Positions 10,506 to 20,991 of a DNA stretch of 64,000 bases are shown in pieces. The position numbers and the translations under genes were made by a program. Source of the DNA: Vreelandella neptunia (lineage in GTDB: Bacteria > Pseudomonadota > Gammaproteobacteria > Pseudomonadales > Halomonadaceae). The notes beneath the pieces are model-generated. The model was not told where the DNA came from. It ran no database searches and saw only the letters and a list, made by a program, of their open reading frames with translations. How positions within the stretch are numbered: the first letter of the stretch is position 1; every line of letters begins with the position of its first letter. The DNA lies in contig NZ_JHQL01000002.1 of the NCBI RefSeq assembly GCF_000712975.1, positions 62,001-126,000 of the forward strand. Direction: 5' to 3'.

Positions 10506-11279
10506 TTACCCTCTATATATCAGCGTGCCTTCCTTGCCCCCTACTACTAAATTTAGTAGAGCACCAGGCTTGTTCATATCAAATACCCGCACCGGCATAT
10601 TATGGTCACGTACCAGGCAGATTGCGGTCAAATCCATAACGCCTAACTTTTGGTCTAGCGCGTCATCATAGGAGAGCTGGTCATATTTCACAGCATCGGC
10701 GTGCTTAACCGGGTCTTTATTGTACACACCGTCTACTTTGGTCGCTTTGATCACGACATCAACATCTACTTCAATGCCGCGTAAGCAGGCGGCAGAGTCG
10801 GTCGTGAAGAAAGGGTTTCCCGTGCCCGCGGAAAACAGCACCACATCGCCTGACGTTAAGTAGCGGATGGCAGTGCGGCGATCGTAATGCTCCACCACAC
10901 CACTCATGGGAATCGCTGACATTACACGCGAGCGAATATTAGAACGCTCAAGTGCATCTCGCATTGCTAGCGCATTCATTACTGTTGCCAGCATTCCCAT
11001 GTGGTCACCCGTCACCCGATCCATACCCGCTTCATTAAGCGCCGCACCACGGAACAGGTTGCCACCACCGATTACAATACCCACCTGAACGCCAATACCA
11101 ACCAATTGGCCGATCTCTAGCGCCATACGATCCAGCACTTTCGGATCAATACCAAAATCGTGCTCACCCATTAGCGCTTCGCCAGACAACTTCAGCAAAA
11201 TACGCTTGTATTTTGATTTCGACTTTTCAGTCTTACTGACAGCAACCGCGGGGGTGGACTCTTGAACTTCACGTGACAT
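10506..11279 (-). CDS. pyrH: Uridylate kinase PyrH
   Basis: Phosphorylates UMP to UDP with ATP, a hexameric amino-acid-kinase-fold enzyme. About 257 residues from this start. [16 protein letters not shown] opens the kinase fold; [51 protein letters not shown] and [11 protein letters not shown] are family motifs. An upstream in-frame start at 11330 exists, but an AGGAGAG ribosome site sits 5 nt before the ATG at 11279. The roughly 20-residue Ser/Lys-rich N-terminal extension is longer than in E. coli. Confidence 0.97.
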   Translation of the reverse strand: MSREVQESTPAVAVSKTEKSKSKYKRILLKLSGEALMGEHDFGIDPKVLDRMALEIGQLVGIGVQVGIVIGGGNLFRGAALNEAGMDRVTGDHMGMLATVMNALAMRDALERSNIRSRVMSAIPMSGVVEHYDRRTAIRYLTSGDVVLFSAGTGNPFFTTDSAACLRGIEVDVDVVIKATKVDGVYNKDPVKHADAVKYDQLSYDDALDQKLGVMDLTAICLVRDHNMPVRVFDMNKPGALLNLVVGGKEGTLIYRG

Positions 11280-11349
11280 GGCATCTCTCCTGAGGCAGAC
11301 CTGAACACAGGCGGGCGAGACGACCCCCATTTTTCACAGGGGCCGGATA

Positions 11350-11380
11350 CACAAAGGCGTGCGCTCGCGCGCACGCCATT
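11350..11380 (-). terminator. Strong hairpin between tsf and pyrH, weak terminator or processing site
   Basis: A 9-bp perfect GC-rich stem (11356-11364 with 11369-11377) closed by a four-base loop that reads GCGA on the minus strand. On that strand it is followed by TTTGTGT, a poor U-tract, so read-through into pyrH-frr is expected. It probably attenuates expression after rpsB-tsf or stabilises the mRNA end. Confidence 0.6.
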
Positions 11381-11401
11381 TTCTTTCTAAAACATCTGAC
11401 C

Positions 11402-12271
11402 TTAGCGACGGCCAGCCTGTTCCATAACTTCTTTAGCAAAATCGACTTCTTCTTTCTCGATGCCTTCGCCCACTTCGAAACGGGTGAAGCTAACCACTTC
11501 ACCACCCGCTGCCTTAACAAACTCAGCAACCGACTGGTTCGGGTCTTTAACAAACGGCTGTTCGGTCAGGCTGTTCTCAGCCAAGTACTTTTTCAGACGG
11601 CCTTGAACCATTTTCTCAGCGATCTGCTCAGGCTTACCGGCCATGTCCGGCTGGGCCAGAATAATCGCTTTTTCTTTATCTAGCTCTTCTTGCGGCATAT
11701 CTTCTGGATGGGCAACCGACGGATTAATCGCTGCAACGTGCATAGCAACGTCTTTAGCAGCTTCCGAGTTACCACCTTTCAGAACGGTCAAGACGCCGAT
11801 ACGGCCGCCGTGAACGTATTCGCCTACAAGGCCACCTTCAACAGCGTTTACAACAACAGCACGACGCACGCCGATGTTCTCGCCGATTTTCTGTACTAGC
11901 TGCTCACGAGTGGACTCGAGTTCGCCAGCCATTACTGCTGCAACGTCTTCGTTTTTCGCCGCAAAGAACGCGTCAACGATCTTATTGGAGAAATCAATGA
12001 AGTTATCATCACGAGCAACGAAGTCAGTTTCGGAGTTGATCTCGACCATCACACCGTAACTGCCGTCTTCTGCTACACGCGTAACAACGGCACCTTCTGC
12101 AGCGGTACGACCCGCTTTCTTCGCGGCTTTAAGGCCAGAACTTTTACGCAAGTTCTCGATTGCAACTTCGATATCACCGTCGGCTTCAGTAAGTGCTTTT
12201 TTACACTCCATCATGCCAAGACCGGTACGTTCGCGCAGTTCCTTAACCTGAGAGGCGCTGATAGCTGCCAT
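11402..12271 (-). CDS. tsf: Translation elongation factor Ts
   Basis: Nucleotide exchange factor for EF-Tu. 289 residues. The N-terminal UBA-like module ([19 protein letters not shown]), the conserved [12 protein letters not shown] core and the C-terminal helical module ([16 protein letters not shown]) are present. It follows rpsB with a terminator-like hairpin in the 219-bp gap, the standard rpsB-tsf arrangement in which tsf receives partial read-through. Confidence 0.98.
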   Translation of the reverse strand: MAAISASQVKELRERTGLGMMECKKALTEADGDIEVAIENLRKSSGLKAAKKAGRTAAEGAVVTRVAEDGSYGVMVEINSETDFVARDDNFIDFSNKIVDAFFAAKNEDVAAVMAGELESTREQLVQKIGENIGVRRAVVVNAVEGGLVGEYVHGGRIGVLTVLKGGNSEAAKDVAMHVAAINPSVAHPEDMPQEELDKEKAIILAQPDMAGKPEQIAEKMVQGRLKKYLAENSLTEQPFVKDPNQSVAEFVKAAGGEVVSFTRFEVGEGIEKEEVDFAKEVMEQAGRR

Positions 12272-12420
12272 GAGTTTTCACCTCGGAAATGGTTCTAGCT
12301 GAAAGTTAAACGCGCTACAGAGTATAAGCTCGGTAGATGACCGTTGCGTATCACTTTGCAGAGCATTCGCCGGCATTAAGCGTCCGGCATAATCGGCCCG
12401 CCTGAGCGAACTCAAAGCGG

Positions 12421-12443
12421 GAAAAAGGGGGCGTAAGGCCCCC
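12421..12443 (-). terminator. Intrinsic terminator/attenuator between rpsB and tsf
   Basis: On the minus strand GGGGGC, a 5-base loop and GCCCCC are followed by TTTTTC. It lies about 48 bp after the rpsB stop and would reduce tsf transcription relative to rpsB. Confidence 0.8.
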
Positions 12444-12490
12444 TCTTAAACATGATGCGGCTTTAACTGACCGCCGCACCACTGCAACCG

Positions 12491-13240
12491 TTACTCGGCA
12501 GCAGCGTCAGTGTCAGCAGAAGCGGCTTCTTCAGTCACTTCGACAAACTCATCCGGACGACCTTCTTTCGCACGACCACACGCGTCAGCAATAGCTTTCA
12601 CGTAGATCTGAATAGCACGAATGGAGTCATCGTTACCCGGGATCACGTAATCAACGCCATCTGGGTTGGAGTTGGTATCAACTACACCAATAACCGGGAT
12701 ACCCAGCTTGTTGGCTTCGTTGATCGCGATGCGCTCGTGGTCAACATCGATAACGAACAGTGCGTCCGGAAGGCCACCCATGTTCTTGATACCGCCGATA
12801 GAACGCTCAAGCTTTTCCTGCTCACGCGTTGCCATCAAGACTTCTTTCTTGGTCAGCTTCTCGAACGTGCCGTCTTCGCGCATTGTTTCTAAGTCACGCA
12901 GGCGCTTGATGGACTGACGAATGGTCTTGAAGTTGGTCAACATACCGCCCAACCAGCGATGATTGACGAACGGCTGGTTAACGCGGTTTGCTTCTTCTTT
13001 GATAATCTTGCTAGCGCTGCGCTTGGTGCCAACAAACAAAATTTTGTTGTTGGATGCCGCCATCTTCTCAACCACGTCGATCGCTTCATTCAGCGCCGGC
13101 AGGGTGTGCTCAAGGTTGATGATATGAATCTTGTTGCGCGCGCCGAAGATGAATTTACCCATCTTCGGATTCCAGTACTTGGTTTGGTGACCGAAGTGAG
13201 CGCCTGCTTTTAGCAGGTCACGCATATTAACGTGAGACAT
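12491..13240 (-). CDS. rpsB: 30S ribosomal protein S2
   Basis: Small-subunit protein S2. 249 residues. [20 protein letters not shown] is the canonical N-terminus; [38 protein letters not shown] and the [21 protein letters not shown] signature follow. The acidic, Ala-rich C-terminal tail is usual. The gene begins a housekeeping run that continues with tsf. A long leader and a likely stringently controlled promoter lie upstream. Confidence 0.98.
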   Translation of the reverse strand: MSHVNMRDLLKAGAHFGHQTKYWNPKMGKFIFGARNKIHIINLEHTLPALNEAIDVVEKMAASNNKILFVGTKRSASKIIKEEANRVNQPFVNHRWLGGMLTNFKTIRQSIKRLRDLETMREDGTFEKLTKKEVLMATREQEKLERSIGGIKNMGGLPDALFVIDVDHERIAINEANKLGIPVIGVVDTNSNPDGVDYVIPGNDDSIRAIQIYVKAIADACGRAKEGRPDEFVEVTEEAASADTDAAAE

Positions 13241-13371
13241 GATAAAACTCCTGAAACTCGGGTTAGGCCTCCACGCACCCCATGGATCCGACCAGTGGCG
13301 TCGTTACACGTCGCCAGCGGCACCCGGGACCATGTGCCGGTGCATGTGTGTTTTCAAGGCTTGCTGTTTAA

Positions 13372-13392
13372 CAATGCAGACTTCCTGCATTG
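13372..13392 (-). repeat. Inverted repeat in the rpsB leader
   Basis: Eight-base arms CAATGCAG and CTGCATTG separated by ACTTC form a perfect hairpin in the rpsB 5' leader, about 130 nt before the start codon. S2 is known to repress its own mRNA in other proteobacteria; a role for this hairpin in that is inference only. Confidence 0.45.
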
Positions 13393-13466
13393 CGTTTAAA
13401 TAGCCTTTCTGCAGATAACCAACCAACAAAGAAGCGTGGGATGGCGATTGCAGGAAAGCGCGCGGC

Positions 13467-13495
13467 TTTATACCATAGATCATTACCAAGATGAA
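13467..13495 (-). promoter_or_regulatory. Candidate sigma-70 promoter of rpsB with GC-rich discriminator
   Basis: On the minus strand TTCATC, a 17-base spacer and TATAAA are followed immediately by GCCGCGCGC. A GC-rich discriminator after the -10 is a known mark of rRNA and ribosomal-protein promoters repressed by ppGpp. The -35 match is weak. The rest of the 334-bp rpsB-map gap holds the rpsB leader; I saw no gene in it. Confidence 0.45.
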
Positions 13496-13574
13496 GTCAC
13501 AGCGCATGTAACGGTTTTAATTTACCGCTCACCATTGCCGTTCACCACTTACTTAGAATCCACATCGAGAATTC

Positions 13575-14366
13575 ATGAACGTTCCTATCAAGACGCCTTC
13601 TGAAATCGAGAAAATGCGCGAAGCCGGGCGCCAAGCCGCCAGCGTCATTGAAATGATCACTCCCCACATCAAGGCAGGGATCTCCACCGGAGAAATTGAT
13701 CGCCTATGCCACGATTACATTGTTAACACTTTAGGCTCTGCACCTGCACCGCTGAACTATCACGGTTTTCCGAAAGCAACCTGTACATCGATTAATCACG
13801 TGGTCTGCCATGGCATTCCCGATGACGCCAAAAAGCTAAAGAATGGCGACATCATGAATCTGGATATCACCGTCAGAACGACGGATGGCTACCACGGTGA
13901 CTCCAGTGTGATGTTCGTGATTGGCGACACCATTCAGGGCGAGCGTCTATGCCGTATCACTCAAGAGTGCTTGTACAAAAGCATTGCCCTGATAAAGCCA
14001 GGCGTACGTCTGTCGGAGCTCGCCCGAGTAATTCAGCAACATGCTGAAGCCCACGGCTATTCTGTGGTACGCGATTTTTGCGGCCACGGCATCGGCGCAG
14101 ACTTCCACGAGGACCCACAGTTTCTTCACTATGATGGCTATGCGCCAGATGCTGATATTCCACTGGAAGCAGGCATGTGCTTTACCATCGAGCCCATGAT
14201 TAACGTGGGCGGCTACAAAACCAAGGTTCTACGCGATGGCTGGACAGCGGTCACCAAAGACCGCAGCCTGTCTGCTCAGTGGGAGCATACGCTGCTGGTC
14301 ACGGATACCGGTGTTGACGTGCTGACCGCACGCAGCGATGAAGACTTCAGTTTTTTGAATCGCTGA
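13575..14366 (+). CDS. map: Type I methionine aminopeptidase
   Basis: Removes the N-terminal Met from new proteins. 263 residues, M24 pita-bread fold without N-terminal extension. Metal ligands appear in order: Asp in MNLDITVR, Asp in GYHGDSSVMF, His in DFCGHGIGADFHEDPQ, Glu in FTIEPMIN and Glu in AQWEHTLLVT. It is divergent from rpsB, the usual arrangement, and its TGA overlaps the glnD ATG by one base (TGATG), so the two are probably coupled. Confidence 0.98.
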   Translation: MNVPIKTPSEIEKMREAGRQAASVIEMITPHIKAGISTGEIDRLCHDYIVNTLGSAPAPLNYHGFPKATCTSINHVVCHGIPDDAKKLKNGDIMNLDITVRTTDGYHGDSSVMFVIGDTIQGERLCRITQECLYKSIALIKPGVRLSELARVIQQHAEAHGYSVVRDFCGHGIGADFHEDPQFLHYDGYAPDADIPLEAGMCFTIEPMINVGGYKTKVLRDGWTAVTKDRSLSAQWEHTLLVTDTGVDVLTARSDEDFSFLNR

Positions 14367-17041
14367 TGCTTCTTCATCACTACCGGTTTGAACCGGACAC
14401 CACGCTGTACGATCTCGCTATGTTTCGTACCGAGCTAGCCGGATCACGCTCTCCGATAGCGCCGTTTAAAGCGGCGCTGCGCGAACTCCAAGCTAGATTG
14501 GATGAACAGTTTCGGTCAGGGGCAGATATACGCGACTTAGTCCGCGGACGGGCGTGGTATCTGGATCAGTTGCTAGCAATCGCCTGGGAACAGCACGATT
14601 GGCCTGACGAAGGTGTTGCTCTGGTGGCTGTGGGTGGCTATGGGCGTGGCGAGCTACATCCGCACTCAGATATCGATCTGTTGCTGCTGCTAGAGCACGA
14701 CGATGACACTCCCTTCCAAGAATCGCTAAGCGCTTTTATTACCTTCTTATGGGATATCGGTCTTGAGATCGGTCATAGCGTACGCTCACTAAATGATTGT
14801 GAACGTGAAGCTAAGGCTGATGTTACCGTGATGACCAACCTGCTTGAATCACGCCTCATCGCTGGCCCTGAACATCTTCGCCAAAAGATGCGTGAACGCC
14901 TTAGTGCCGAGCACATTTGGCCTGCTGATCGCTTTTTTGAAGCAAAATGGCAAGAGCAAATTGCCCGCCACTACCGTTACAACAATTCTGAGTACCACCT
15001 AGAACCAAACCTTAAGAGTTCGCCCGGCGGGCTGCGCGATATTCAAATGATTGGCTGGGTCGCCAAGCGCCATTTTGGCACTGAGCATTATGCCGACATT
15101 GTCGCGAATGGCTTTATGAACGATGCCGAGCTGCGCATCCTCAGCCAGGGGCAGGCCTTTTTGTGGCAAGTGCGTTACGCCCTGCATATGCTCACAGACC
15201 GTGCCGAAGACCGCTTGCTATTTGATCATCAGCGTACTATTGCCGAGATGTTTGGCTTTCGAGACACCCCTGAGCGCCTAGCCGTTGAGCAGTTTATGAA
15301 GCGCTACTACCGGCATGTAACCGCCTTAGCAGGGCTTAACGACATGCTATTACAGCACTTCGATGAGGTTATTCTACGCGGTAAAGAAGCGCTGGAAACC
15401 GTTAAGCTGAATGAGCGTTTCGAAACGAAAGGCGGCTACATCCAGGTACGCTCACGCAATCTGTTTCGTGAGCGCCCTGCGGCCATGCTGGAACTGTTTC
15501 TGCTAATGGCTAAACACCCAGAAATAGAAGGCGTACGTGCAGACACGATTCGTCTAATTCGCGATCACCGTCATCAAATTGATGATCACTACCGCGAAGA
15601 CCCACGCCATCAGCGGCTTTTCATGTCAATCTTGCGTTCACCGGGCAATGTACCCCGCCAGCTAAGACGCATGAATCGCTACGGTATTCTAGGTAAGTAC
15701 TTGCCCGAATTTGGTCGTGCGGTTGGGTTGATGCAACACGACTTATTTCATATTTACACCGTAGATGCTCATACCCTCCTTTTACTAAAATTTTTACACG
15801 GCTTTCGCAAGCCCGATGCTAAAGACGACTTCCCGGTTGCCGCAACACTGATTCATCAATTGCCTAAAATGGATTTGCTGTGGATTGCCGGGCTGTTCCA
15901 TGACGTCGGCAAAGGCCGCGGTGGCGACCATTCTGATATCGGCGCGCGCGACGTAGAGCAGTTTTGTCATCGCCACCATGTCTCTCAACACGACACCAAC
16001 CTAGTGCGCTGGCTGGTGGAGCACCATCTACTGATGTCAATGACGGCTCAAAAACGCGATATCAGCGACCCCGATGTGATTCGCGATTTCGCCCTCACCG
16101 TGCGCGATGAGACTCGCCTAGACTATCTCTATGTACTCACCGTGGCTGACATTAATGCCACCAACCCCACCCTTTGGAACGGCTGGCGGGCGTCGCTGTT
16201 GCGTCAACTACATGCTGAAACCAAGCGGGCGCTGCGAAGGGGGCTTAAAAATCCGCCTGACCGAGATGACTGGGTGCGCGAAACTCGCACAGAAGCCCGC
16301 TCGTTACTGCAAACCGTCGGTGTAGATAGCGCTCAGATTGATCAACTATGGGAATCCCTCGGCGAAGAATATTTCCTTCAATACGCACCTAGCGAAATTG
16401 TCTGGCAGACCCAAGGTATTCTTGCCCACCAGCCGTCTGAATTGCCGCTGGTCTTAATTAGCGCCCCCACCGCCGATATGGCCGAAGGTGGCACCAAGGT
16501 GTTTATCCATACCCGCTCGGTAGATGATCTGTTTGCGGCGACTGCCGCTGCCATGGAGCAGTTAGGCCTGTCTATCCATGATGCCCGCATCGCCACCTCG
16601 CACAACGACTGGACGCTAAATACGTTTATTGTGCTAGATCATTATGGCCAGCCTATCCGCGATCCTGAGCATATTGAGGAGATGCGTCGACACCTTGTTG
16701 AAGAGCTGGACGACCCAGATGACTACCCAGAGATCGTCACGCGCCATACACCGCGCCAACTGAAACACTTCAAAGTGCCCACAGAAGTCGTCATTGAACA
16801 AGATCCAGCCAACGAACGTACGCTGCTAGAATTGACAGCCCCAGATCGCCCAGGCCTTCTGGCACGGGTAGGACGTATTTTCATGGAACAGGATATTGCC
16901 CTCTCTGCGGCAAAAATTGCTACTTTGGGCGAGCGAGTTGAAGACGTTTTCTTTATTACCACGAAATCCGGTGAACCACTGACCGACGTAACACGGCAGC
17001 AGCAGCTTCGCGAACGGCTGATCGAAGTGCTTGGCGTGTAA
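14366..17041 (+). CDS. glnD: Bifunctional uridylyltransferase/uridylyl-removing enzyme GlnD
   Basis: Nitrogen sensor that uridylylates PII proteins (GlnB/GlnK) when glutamine is low and removes UMP when it is high. 891 residues. The nucleotidyltransferase motif GGYGRGELHPHSDIDLLLLL puts the metal ligands at Asp102 and Asp104. The UR activity is in an HD domain with His512-Asp513 in FHDVGKGRGGDHS. Two glutamine-sensing ACT domains occupy about 710-790 and 818-891. Adjacent map and the following dap genes match Pseudomonas-type order. Confidence 0.98.
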   Translation: MLLHHYRFEPDTTLYDLAMFRTELAGSRSPIAPFKAALRELQARLDEQFRSGADIRDLVRGRAWYLDQLLAIAWEQHDWPDEGVALVAVGGYGRGELHPHSDIDLLLLLEHDDDTPFQESLSAFITFLWDIGLEIGHSVRSLNDCEREAKADVTVMTNLLESRLIAGPEHLRQKMRERLSAEHIWPADRFFEAKWQEQIARHYRYNNSEYHLEPNLKSSPGGLRDIQMIGWVAKRHFGTEHYADIVANGFMNDAELRILSQGQAFLWQVRYALHMLTDRAEDRLLFDHQRTIAEMFGFRDTPERLAVEQFMKRYYRHVTALAGLNDMLLQHFDEVILRGKEALETVKLNERFETKGGYIQVRSRNLFRERPAAMLELFLLMAKHPEIEGVRADTIRLIRDHRHQIDDHYREDPRHQRLFMSILRSPGNVPRQLRRMNRYGILGKYLPEFGRAVGLMQHDLFHIYTVDAHTLLLLKFLHGFRKPDAKDDFPVAATLIHQLPKMDLLWIAGLFHDVGKGRGGDHSDIGARDVEQFCHRHHVSQHDTNLVRWLVEHHLLMSMTAQKRDISDPDVIRDFALTVRDETRLDYLYVLTVADINATNPTLWNGWRASLLRQLHAETKRALRRGLKNPPDRDDWVRETRTEARSLLQTVGVDSAQIDQLWESLGEEYFLQYAPSEIVWQTQGILAHQPSELPLVLISAPTADMAEGGTKVFIHTRSVDDLFAATAAAMEQLGLSIHDARIATSHNDWTLNTFIVLDHYGQPIRDPEHIEEMRRHLVEELDDPDDYPEIVTRHTPRQLKHFKVPTEVVIEQDPANERTLLELTAPDRPGLLARVGRIFMEQDIALSAAKIATLGERVEDVFFITTKSGEPLTDVTRQQQLRERLIEVLGV

Positions 17042-17085
17042 GCTTTCAAGAAGCGTTTAAATAAACCAAGTCCTGGTGGTTAAGT

Positions 17086-17114
17086 TTGAGGTGGCCCCAG
17101 GGCTTGCCTATAAT
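17086..17114 (+). promoter_or_regulatory. Sigma-70 promoter of the dapC-dapD-dapE cluster
   Basis: TTGAGG, an exact 17-base spacer and a perfect TATAAT lie 65 bp before the dapC start and after the glnD stop. It gives the dap genes their own transcription. Confidence 0.75.
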
Positions 17115-17178
17115 CGGCAGTTTAATGGGCCGCTTTACGGACCTCCAGCACCGCCTTTAGGCTATCAACGGACTCGCC

Positions 17179-18375
17179 ATGAACCCCGATCTGAACGCCC
17201 TTCACCCCTATCCGTTTGAAAAGCTAGCAGCCCTGAAAGCGGCGCTGGTGCCCCCGACGGACCTTGAGCATATTCCGCTCACCATTGGCGAGCCGCAGCA
17301 CGCGCCTTATTCTGGGGCATTACAAGCACTGGTGGCTCATCAATTAGAGATGGCCCGCTACCCAGCAACCAACGGCCTAGCTGCTTTACGCGAAACGATT
17401 GCCCGATGGGCAACGCGACGTTTCTCACTTGCCGGATTAGATGCCGAACGCCAGGTACTCCCGGTTAACGGCACCCGAGAAGCCATCTTTGCGTTTGTGC
17501 AAGCAGCCCTGGATCGCCATCGCCCAGCCAAGGTGGCTGTCCCTAACCCCTTCTATCAAATTTACGAAGGAGCCACCCTACTAGCAGGGGGCGAGCCGCT
17601 CTATTTAGATTGCACAGCAGACAACGGCTTTCGCCCTAACTTTTCGGCGGTAAGCGCTGAAACTTGGCGCGATGTACAAATTGTATTCATTTGCTCACCT
17701 GGCAATCCCACAGGGGCGGTCACGCCACTTTCTGAATTCAAACAACTCATCGCACTGGCCGATGAGCACGACTTTATCATCGCCTCCGATGAGTGCTACT
17801 CAGAGCTATACCTGAATGAAAACACGCCCCCTCCTGGGCTGCTACAAGCCTGTGCAGAGCTTGGCCGCGACGATTATCAACGTTGCGTAGTATTTCATTC
17901 ACTTTCTAAACGCTCCAACTTACCAGGGCTACGCTCTGGGTTTGTGGCAGGCGATGCTGATCTTCTGGCACCGTTTAAGCGCTATCGTACCTACCACGGC
18001 TGTGCAATGTCGCTACCGCTTCAGCACGCCTCTATTGCCGCCTGGCAGGATGAGACCCACGTCCGCGCCAACCGCGATGCGTACCGCGAAAAATTTAGCG
18101 CCGTGACCAACGTTCTCGCACCAGTAATGGACTTCCCCACACCGGAAGCTAGCTTTTACCTATGGCCAGCGGTGCCCGACGGTGATGATATCGCCTTTAC
18201 CCAACGGCTGTTTAGCGAGCAACACGTCAGCGTGTTACCTGGCAGTTTGATGGGCCGCATGGGGCAAAACGGCCTTAACCCAGGTGCTGGTCGGCTGCGC
18301 CTGGCATTAGTGGCGGAACTCGCGCCAACGCTAGAGGCTGCTAAGCGTCTGCGCCAATTAGTGGAGCGCGGCTAG
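17179..18375 (+). CDS. dapC: Succinyldiaminopimelate transaminase DapC
   Basis: PLP-dependent class I/II aminotransferase converting N-succinyl-2-amino-6-ketopimelate and glutamate to N-succinyl-LL-diaminopimelate in lysine/peptidoglycan precursor synthesis. 398 residues. The PLP lysine is Lys244 in SLSKRSNLPGLRSGF; PNPFYQIYEGA, CSPGNPTGAV and SDECYSELY are fold-type I motifs. Function is supported by the linked dapD and dapE, which act before and after it in the succinylase branch. Annotators might otherwise call it a generic aminotransferase. Confidence 0.93.
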   Translation: MNPDLNALHPYPFEKLAALKAALVPPTDLEHIPLTIGEPQHAPYSGALQALVAHQLEMARYPATNGLAALRETIARWATRRFSLAGLDAERQVLPVNGTREAIFAFVQAALDRHRPAKVAVPNPFYQIYEGATLLAGGEPLYLDCTADNGFRPNFSAVSAETWRDVQIVFICSPGNPTGAVTPLSEFKQLIALADEHDFIIASDECYSELYLNENTPPPGLLQACAELGRDDYQRCVVFHSLSKRSNLPGLRSGFVAGDADLLAPFKRYRTYHGCAMSLPLQHASIAAWQDETHVRANRDAYREKFSAVTNVLAPVMDFPTPEASFYLWPAVPDGDDIAFTQRLFSEQHVSVLPGSLMGRMGQNGLNPGAGRLRLALVAELAPTLEAAKRLRQLVERG

Positions 18376-18402
18376 AACGCCGCCGATTTATAAGGAGGTT
18401 GT

Positions 18403-18750
18403 ATGCTGACACTCTATATCATCAACACCTGCGACACCTGCCGCAAGGCACGCAAAGCGCTTGAAGAGAAAGGCATTCCTTTCAAGACCCATGACCTGCG
18501 CAAAGATGGCCTGTCCGCCAGTTTGCTCGAGCACATTCTTGAGCGTGTACCACTATTAGAAGCCATCAATAAACGCAGCAAAACCTGGCGCGACTTACCC
18601 CAGGAAGAAAAAGACAGCTTAGATGCTACGTCTGCCCGTAGGCTATTGCTTGAACAGCCCACGCTGCTCAAAAGACCACTACTAGAAGTTGATGACGACA
18701 CTATTTTAGTGGGATACCGCGACGGCGATTACGACTCTCTCAGCGGCTAA
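18403..18750 (+). CDS. ArsC/Spx-family thioredoxin-fold protein (YffB-like)
   Basis: 115 residues of the ArsC-like family. A CxxC pair (Cys10, Cys13) sits in TCDTCRKARKAL, followed by FKTHDLRKDGLS and a C-terminal KRPLLEVDDDTILVGYRD, typical of YffB-type members. An AAGGAGG ribosome site precedes the ATG. It lies between dapC and dapD on the same strand, 27 and 56 bp from its neighbours. YffB members are often found beside dap genes, but the role is not established and it may be a glutathione-dependent thiol reductase. It is unlikely to be the arsenate reductase of an ars operon because no ars gene is near. Confidence 0.9.
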   Translation: MLTLYIINTCDTCRKARKALEEKGIPFKTHDLRKDGLSASLLEHILERVPLLEAINKRSKTWRDLPQEEKDSLDATSARRLLLEQPTLLKRPLLEVDDDTILVGYRDGDYDSLSG

Positions 18751-18806
18751 TATGCCACTGAATCTTAACAACTGATTGTTATTCAAAACTTAAAGGAAGA
18801 CGCGTT

Positions 18807-19832
18807 ATGCTGAGCTTCGCGCTTGGAATCGGCACCCAAAATACTCAGGGCGACTGGCTGGAAATCTACTACCCAGCTCCGCTGCTTAATCCTGCAGACA
18901 GCTTAGTAACCGCAGCCAAAGAGGTGTTAGACGCCCCCACCGGCAATGCATCGATCAGCTTTCTGCCCGAAGATTGCACGCGCTTAGCAAAAGCATTGGA
19001 AGCTGCTGGCCACTCTGAGCAGGCCGCACTCGCTGAATCATTCGCCGCCAGCCATCGCCCCTTGGTCGCAATGTTTTTAGAAAGCGATCAAGCTCCGCAA
19101 ACCGCTCCTGAAGTCTACTTGAAGCTGCATCTACTCTCTCACCGCTTAGTGAAGCCTCATGGCTTGGATTTGACGGGGATGTTTGGCCTGCTGCGCAATA
19201 TCGCATGGACCAACGAAGGCGCGATTGATATCGAAGAGCTGCCCGCCCGCCGCTTGAAAGCACGCTTAGCGGGTCGCGCGCTATCCGTCGACTGCGTCGA
19301 TAAATTCCCTAAAATGACCGATTACGTAGTACCTACCGGCATTCGCATTGGTGACACCGCTCGCGTGCGCCTAGGCGCTTACCTGGGTGAAGGCACCACG
19401 GTAATGCACGAAGGTTTCGTCAACTTCAACGCAGGTACTGAAGGCCCCGGCATGATTGAAGGGCGCATTTCTGCAGGCGTTATGGTCGGCAAAGGCTCTG
19501 ATCTGGGCGGCGGTTGTTCCACCATGGGCACGCTATCGGGTGGCGGTAACATCATTATCAAGGTGGGCGAAGGCTGCCTGATTGGTGCCAATGCTGGCAT
19601 CGGTATTCCATTAGGTGATCGCTGCACCGTAGAAGCGGGGCTGTATATTACCGCAGGCTCGAAAGTTACCCTGCTCGACGATCAGAATCAGGAAGTTAAC
19701 ACCGTGGCGGCACGCGAGTTAGCAGGCCAAGATGACTTATTACTGCGCCGCAATTCACAAAACGGCCGTATTGAGTGCCTGACCAATAAAAGCGCCATTG
19801 CGCTGAACGAGGCACTGCATGCCCACAACTGA
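18807..19832 (+). CDS. dapD: Tetrahydrodipicolinate N-succinyltransferase DapD
   Basis: Transfers succinyl from succinyl-CoA to tetrahydrodipicolinate, opening the succinylase route to DAP and lysine. 341 residues, the longer Pseudomonas/Actinobacteria-type form rather than the shorter enterobacterial one. The C-terminal half is a hexapeptide left-handed helix ([36 protein letters not shown]). An AAAGGAAG ribosome site precedes the ATG. The 3' end overlaps dapE by 14 bases. Confidence 0.97.
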   Translation: MLSFALGIGTQNTQGDWLEIYYPAPLLNPADSLVTAAKEVLDAPTGNASISFLPEDCTRLAKALEAAGHSEQAALAESFAASHRPLVAMFLESDQAPQTAPEVYLKLHLLSHRLVKPHGLDLTGMFGLLRNIAWTNEGAIDIEELPARRLKARLAGRALSVDCVDKFPKMTDYVVPTGIRIGDTARVRLGAYLGEGTTVMHEGFVNFNAGTEGPGMIEGRISAGVMVGKGSDLGGGCSTMGTLSGGGNIIIKVGEGCLIGANAGIGIPLGDRCTVEAGLYITAGSKVTLLDDQNQEVNTVAARELAGQDDLLLRRNSQNGRIECLTNKSAIALNEALHAHN

Positions 19833-20991
19833 GCCTGAAACGCTGTCGCCCACGTTGCAGCTTGCGTTTGAGCTACTTAGCCGGGCGTCGGTAACGCCGG
19901 ATGATGAAGGCTGCCAGGACCTTATGATCGAGCGCTTAACGGCGCTCGGTTTTCATATCGAGCAACTGCCGTTTGGCGATGTCAAAAATTTCTGGGCAAT
20001 AAGAGGCCATCATGGCCCCGTATTAGCCTTTGCTGGCCACACTGACGTCGTGCCCAGTGGGCCCCACACAAACTGGGAATTCCCACCGTTTGAGCCGTGT
20101 ATTGATGAGCACGGCATGCTCTGTGGGCGAGGCGCAGCAGACATGAAGGGCAGTCTAGCGGCTATGCTCACTGCTGTTGAGCGCTTTGTGATGACCTATC
20201 CAGAGCACGATGGTCGAATAGCATTTTTAATCACCTCCGATGAAGAAGGCCCTGCCGTTGATGGCACCCGTGCTGTGGTTGAGCATTTACGCGAACGCAA
20301 CGAACGCCTGGACTACTGTATTGTCGGTGAACCTTCATCAACTTCACGACTGGGCGATATGATTAAAAACGGTCGCCGCGGGTCATTGGGCGGTGTTCTA
20401 CATATCAAAGGGGTTCAGGGTCATGTGGCCTACCCACACCTTGCGCGCAACCCTATTCACCAAGCGATGCCCGCACTGGATGCATTGGTTAACGAGCACT
20501 GGGACTCGGGCAATGACTTCTTCCCTGCCACCAGCTTCCAGATATCTAATTTTCGCGCGGGCACCGGGGCCACTAACGTCATTCCAGGTGAAGTAGAAGT
20601 TGTGTTTAACTTCCGTTATTCCACGGAAGTTACCCATGAGATGCTAAGAAGCCGCACCGAATCGATTTTGGATAAGCATGGCCTCGAGTACCACATCGAC
20701 TGGACCCTCAACGGCGAACCATTTCTGACCGCAGAAGGCGAATTAGTCGATGCTGCCATTCGCGGTGTAGAAGCCGTTACCGGCGAGCGCCCTGCGCTTT
20801 CGACCAGCGGCGGCACCTCAGATGGCCGATTTATTGCAACACTTGGCGCTCAAGTAGTAGAGCTTGGCCCACTCAACGACACTATTCACAAAGTGAATGA
20901 GCGCGTACGCGCCAGCGACCTGGATGAGCTCAGCCGCATCTATGAAGCTACGCTTCAAGCCCTGTTAACGGATAACGAGGTAAGCGTATGA
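19819..20991 (+). CDS. dapE: Succinyl-diaminopimelate desuccinylase DapE
   Basis: Di-zinc M20 hydrolase releasing LL-diaminopimelate and succinate. 390 residues. Metal and catalytic motifs: [11 protein letters not shown] (His74, Asp76), [15 protein letters not shown] (bridging Asp), TSDEEGPA (catalytic and ligand Glu), and a C-terminal [12 protein letters not shown] (ligand His). [10 protein letters not shown] is a DapE-specific substrate loop. Overlaps dapD upstream and the small unknown gene downstream by 4 bases, so it is translated as part of one operon. Confidence 0.98.
   Translation: MPTTEPETLSPTLQLAFELLSRASVTPDDEGCQDLMIERLTALGFHIEQLPFGDVKNFWAIRGHHGPVLAFAGHTDVVPSGPHTNWEFPPFEPCIDEHGMLCGRGAADMKGSLAAMLTAVERFVMTYPEHDGRIAFLITSDEEGPAVDGTRAVVEHLRERNERLDYCIVGEPSSTSRLGDMIKNGRRGSLGGVLHIKGVQGHVAYPHLARNPIHQAMPALDALVNEHWDSGNDFFPATSFQISNFRAGTGATNVIPGEVEVVFNFRYSTEVTHEMLRSRTESILDKHGLEYHIDWTLNGEPFLTAEGELVDAAIRGVEAVTGERPALSTSGGTSDGRFIATLGAQVVELGPLNDTIHKVNERVRASDLDELSRIYEATLQALLTDNEVSV

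Noticed and set aside
18403-18750. Arsenate reductase of an ars operon
   Set aside because: No arsenic resistance genes nearby; the protein is of the YffB-like branch and lies in a dap operon.
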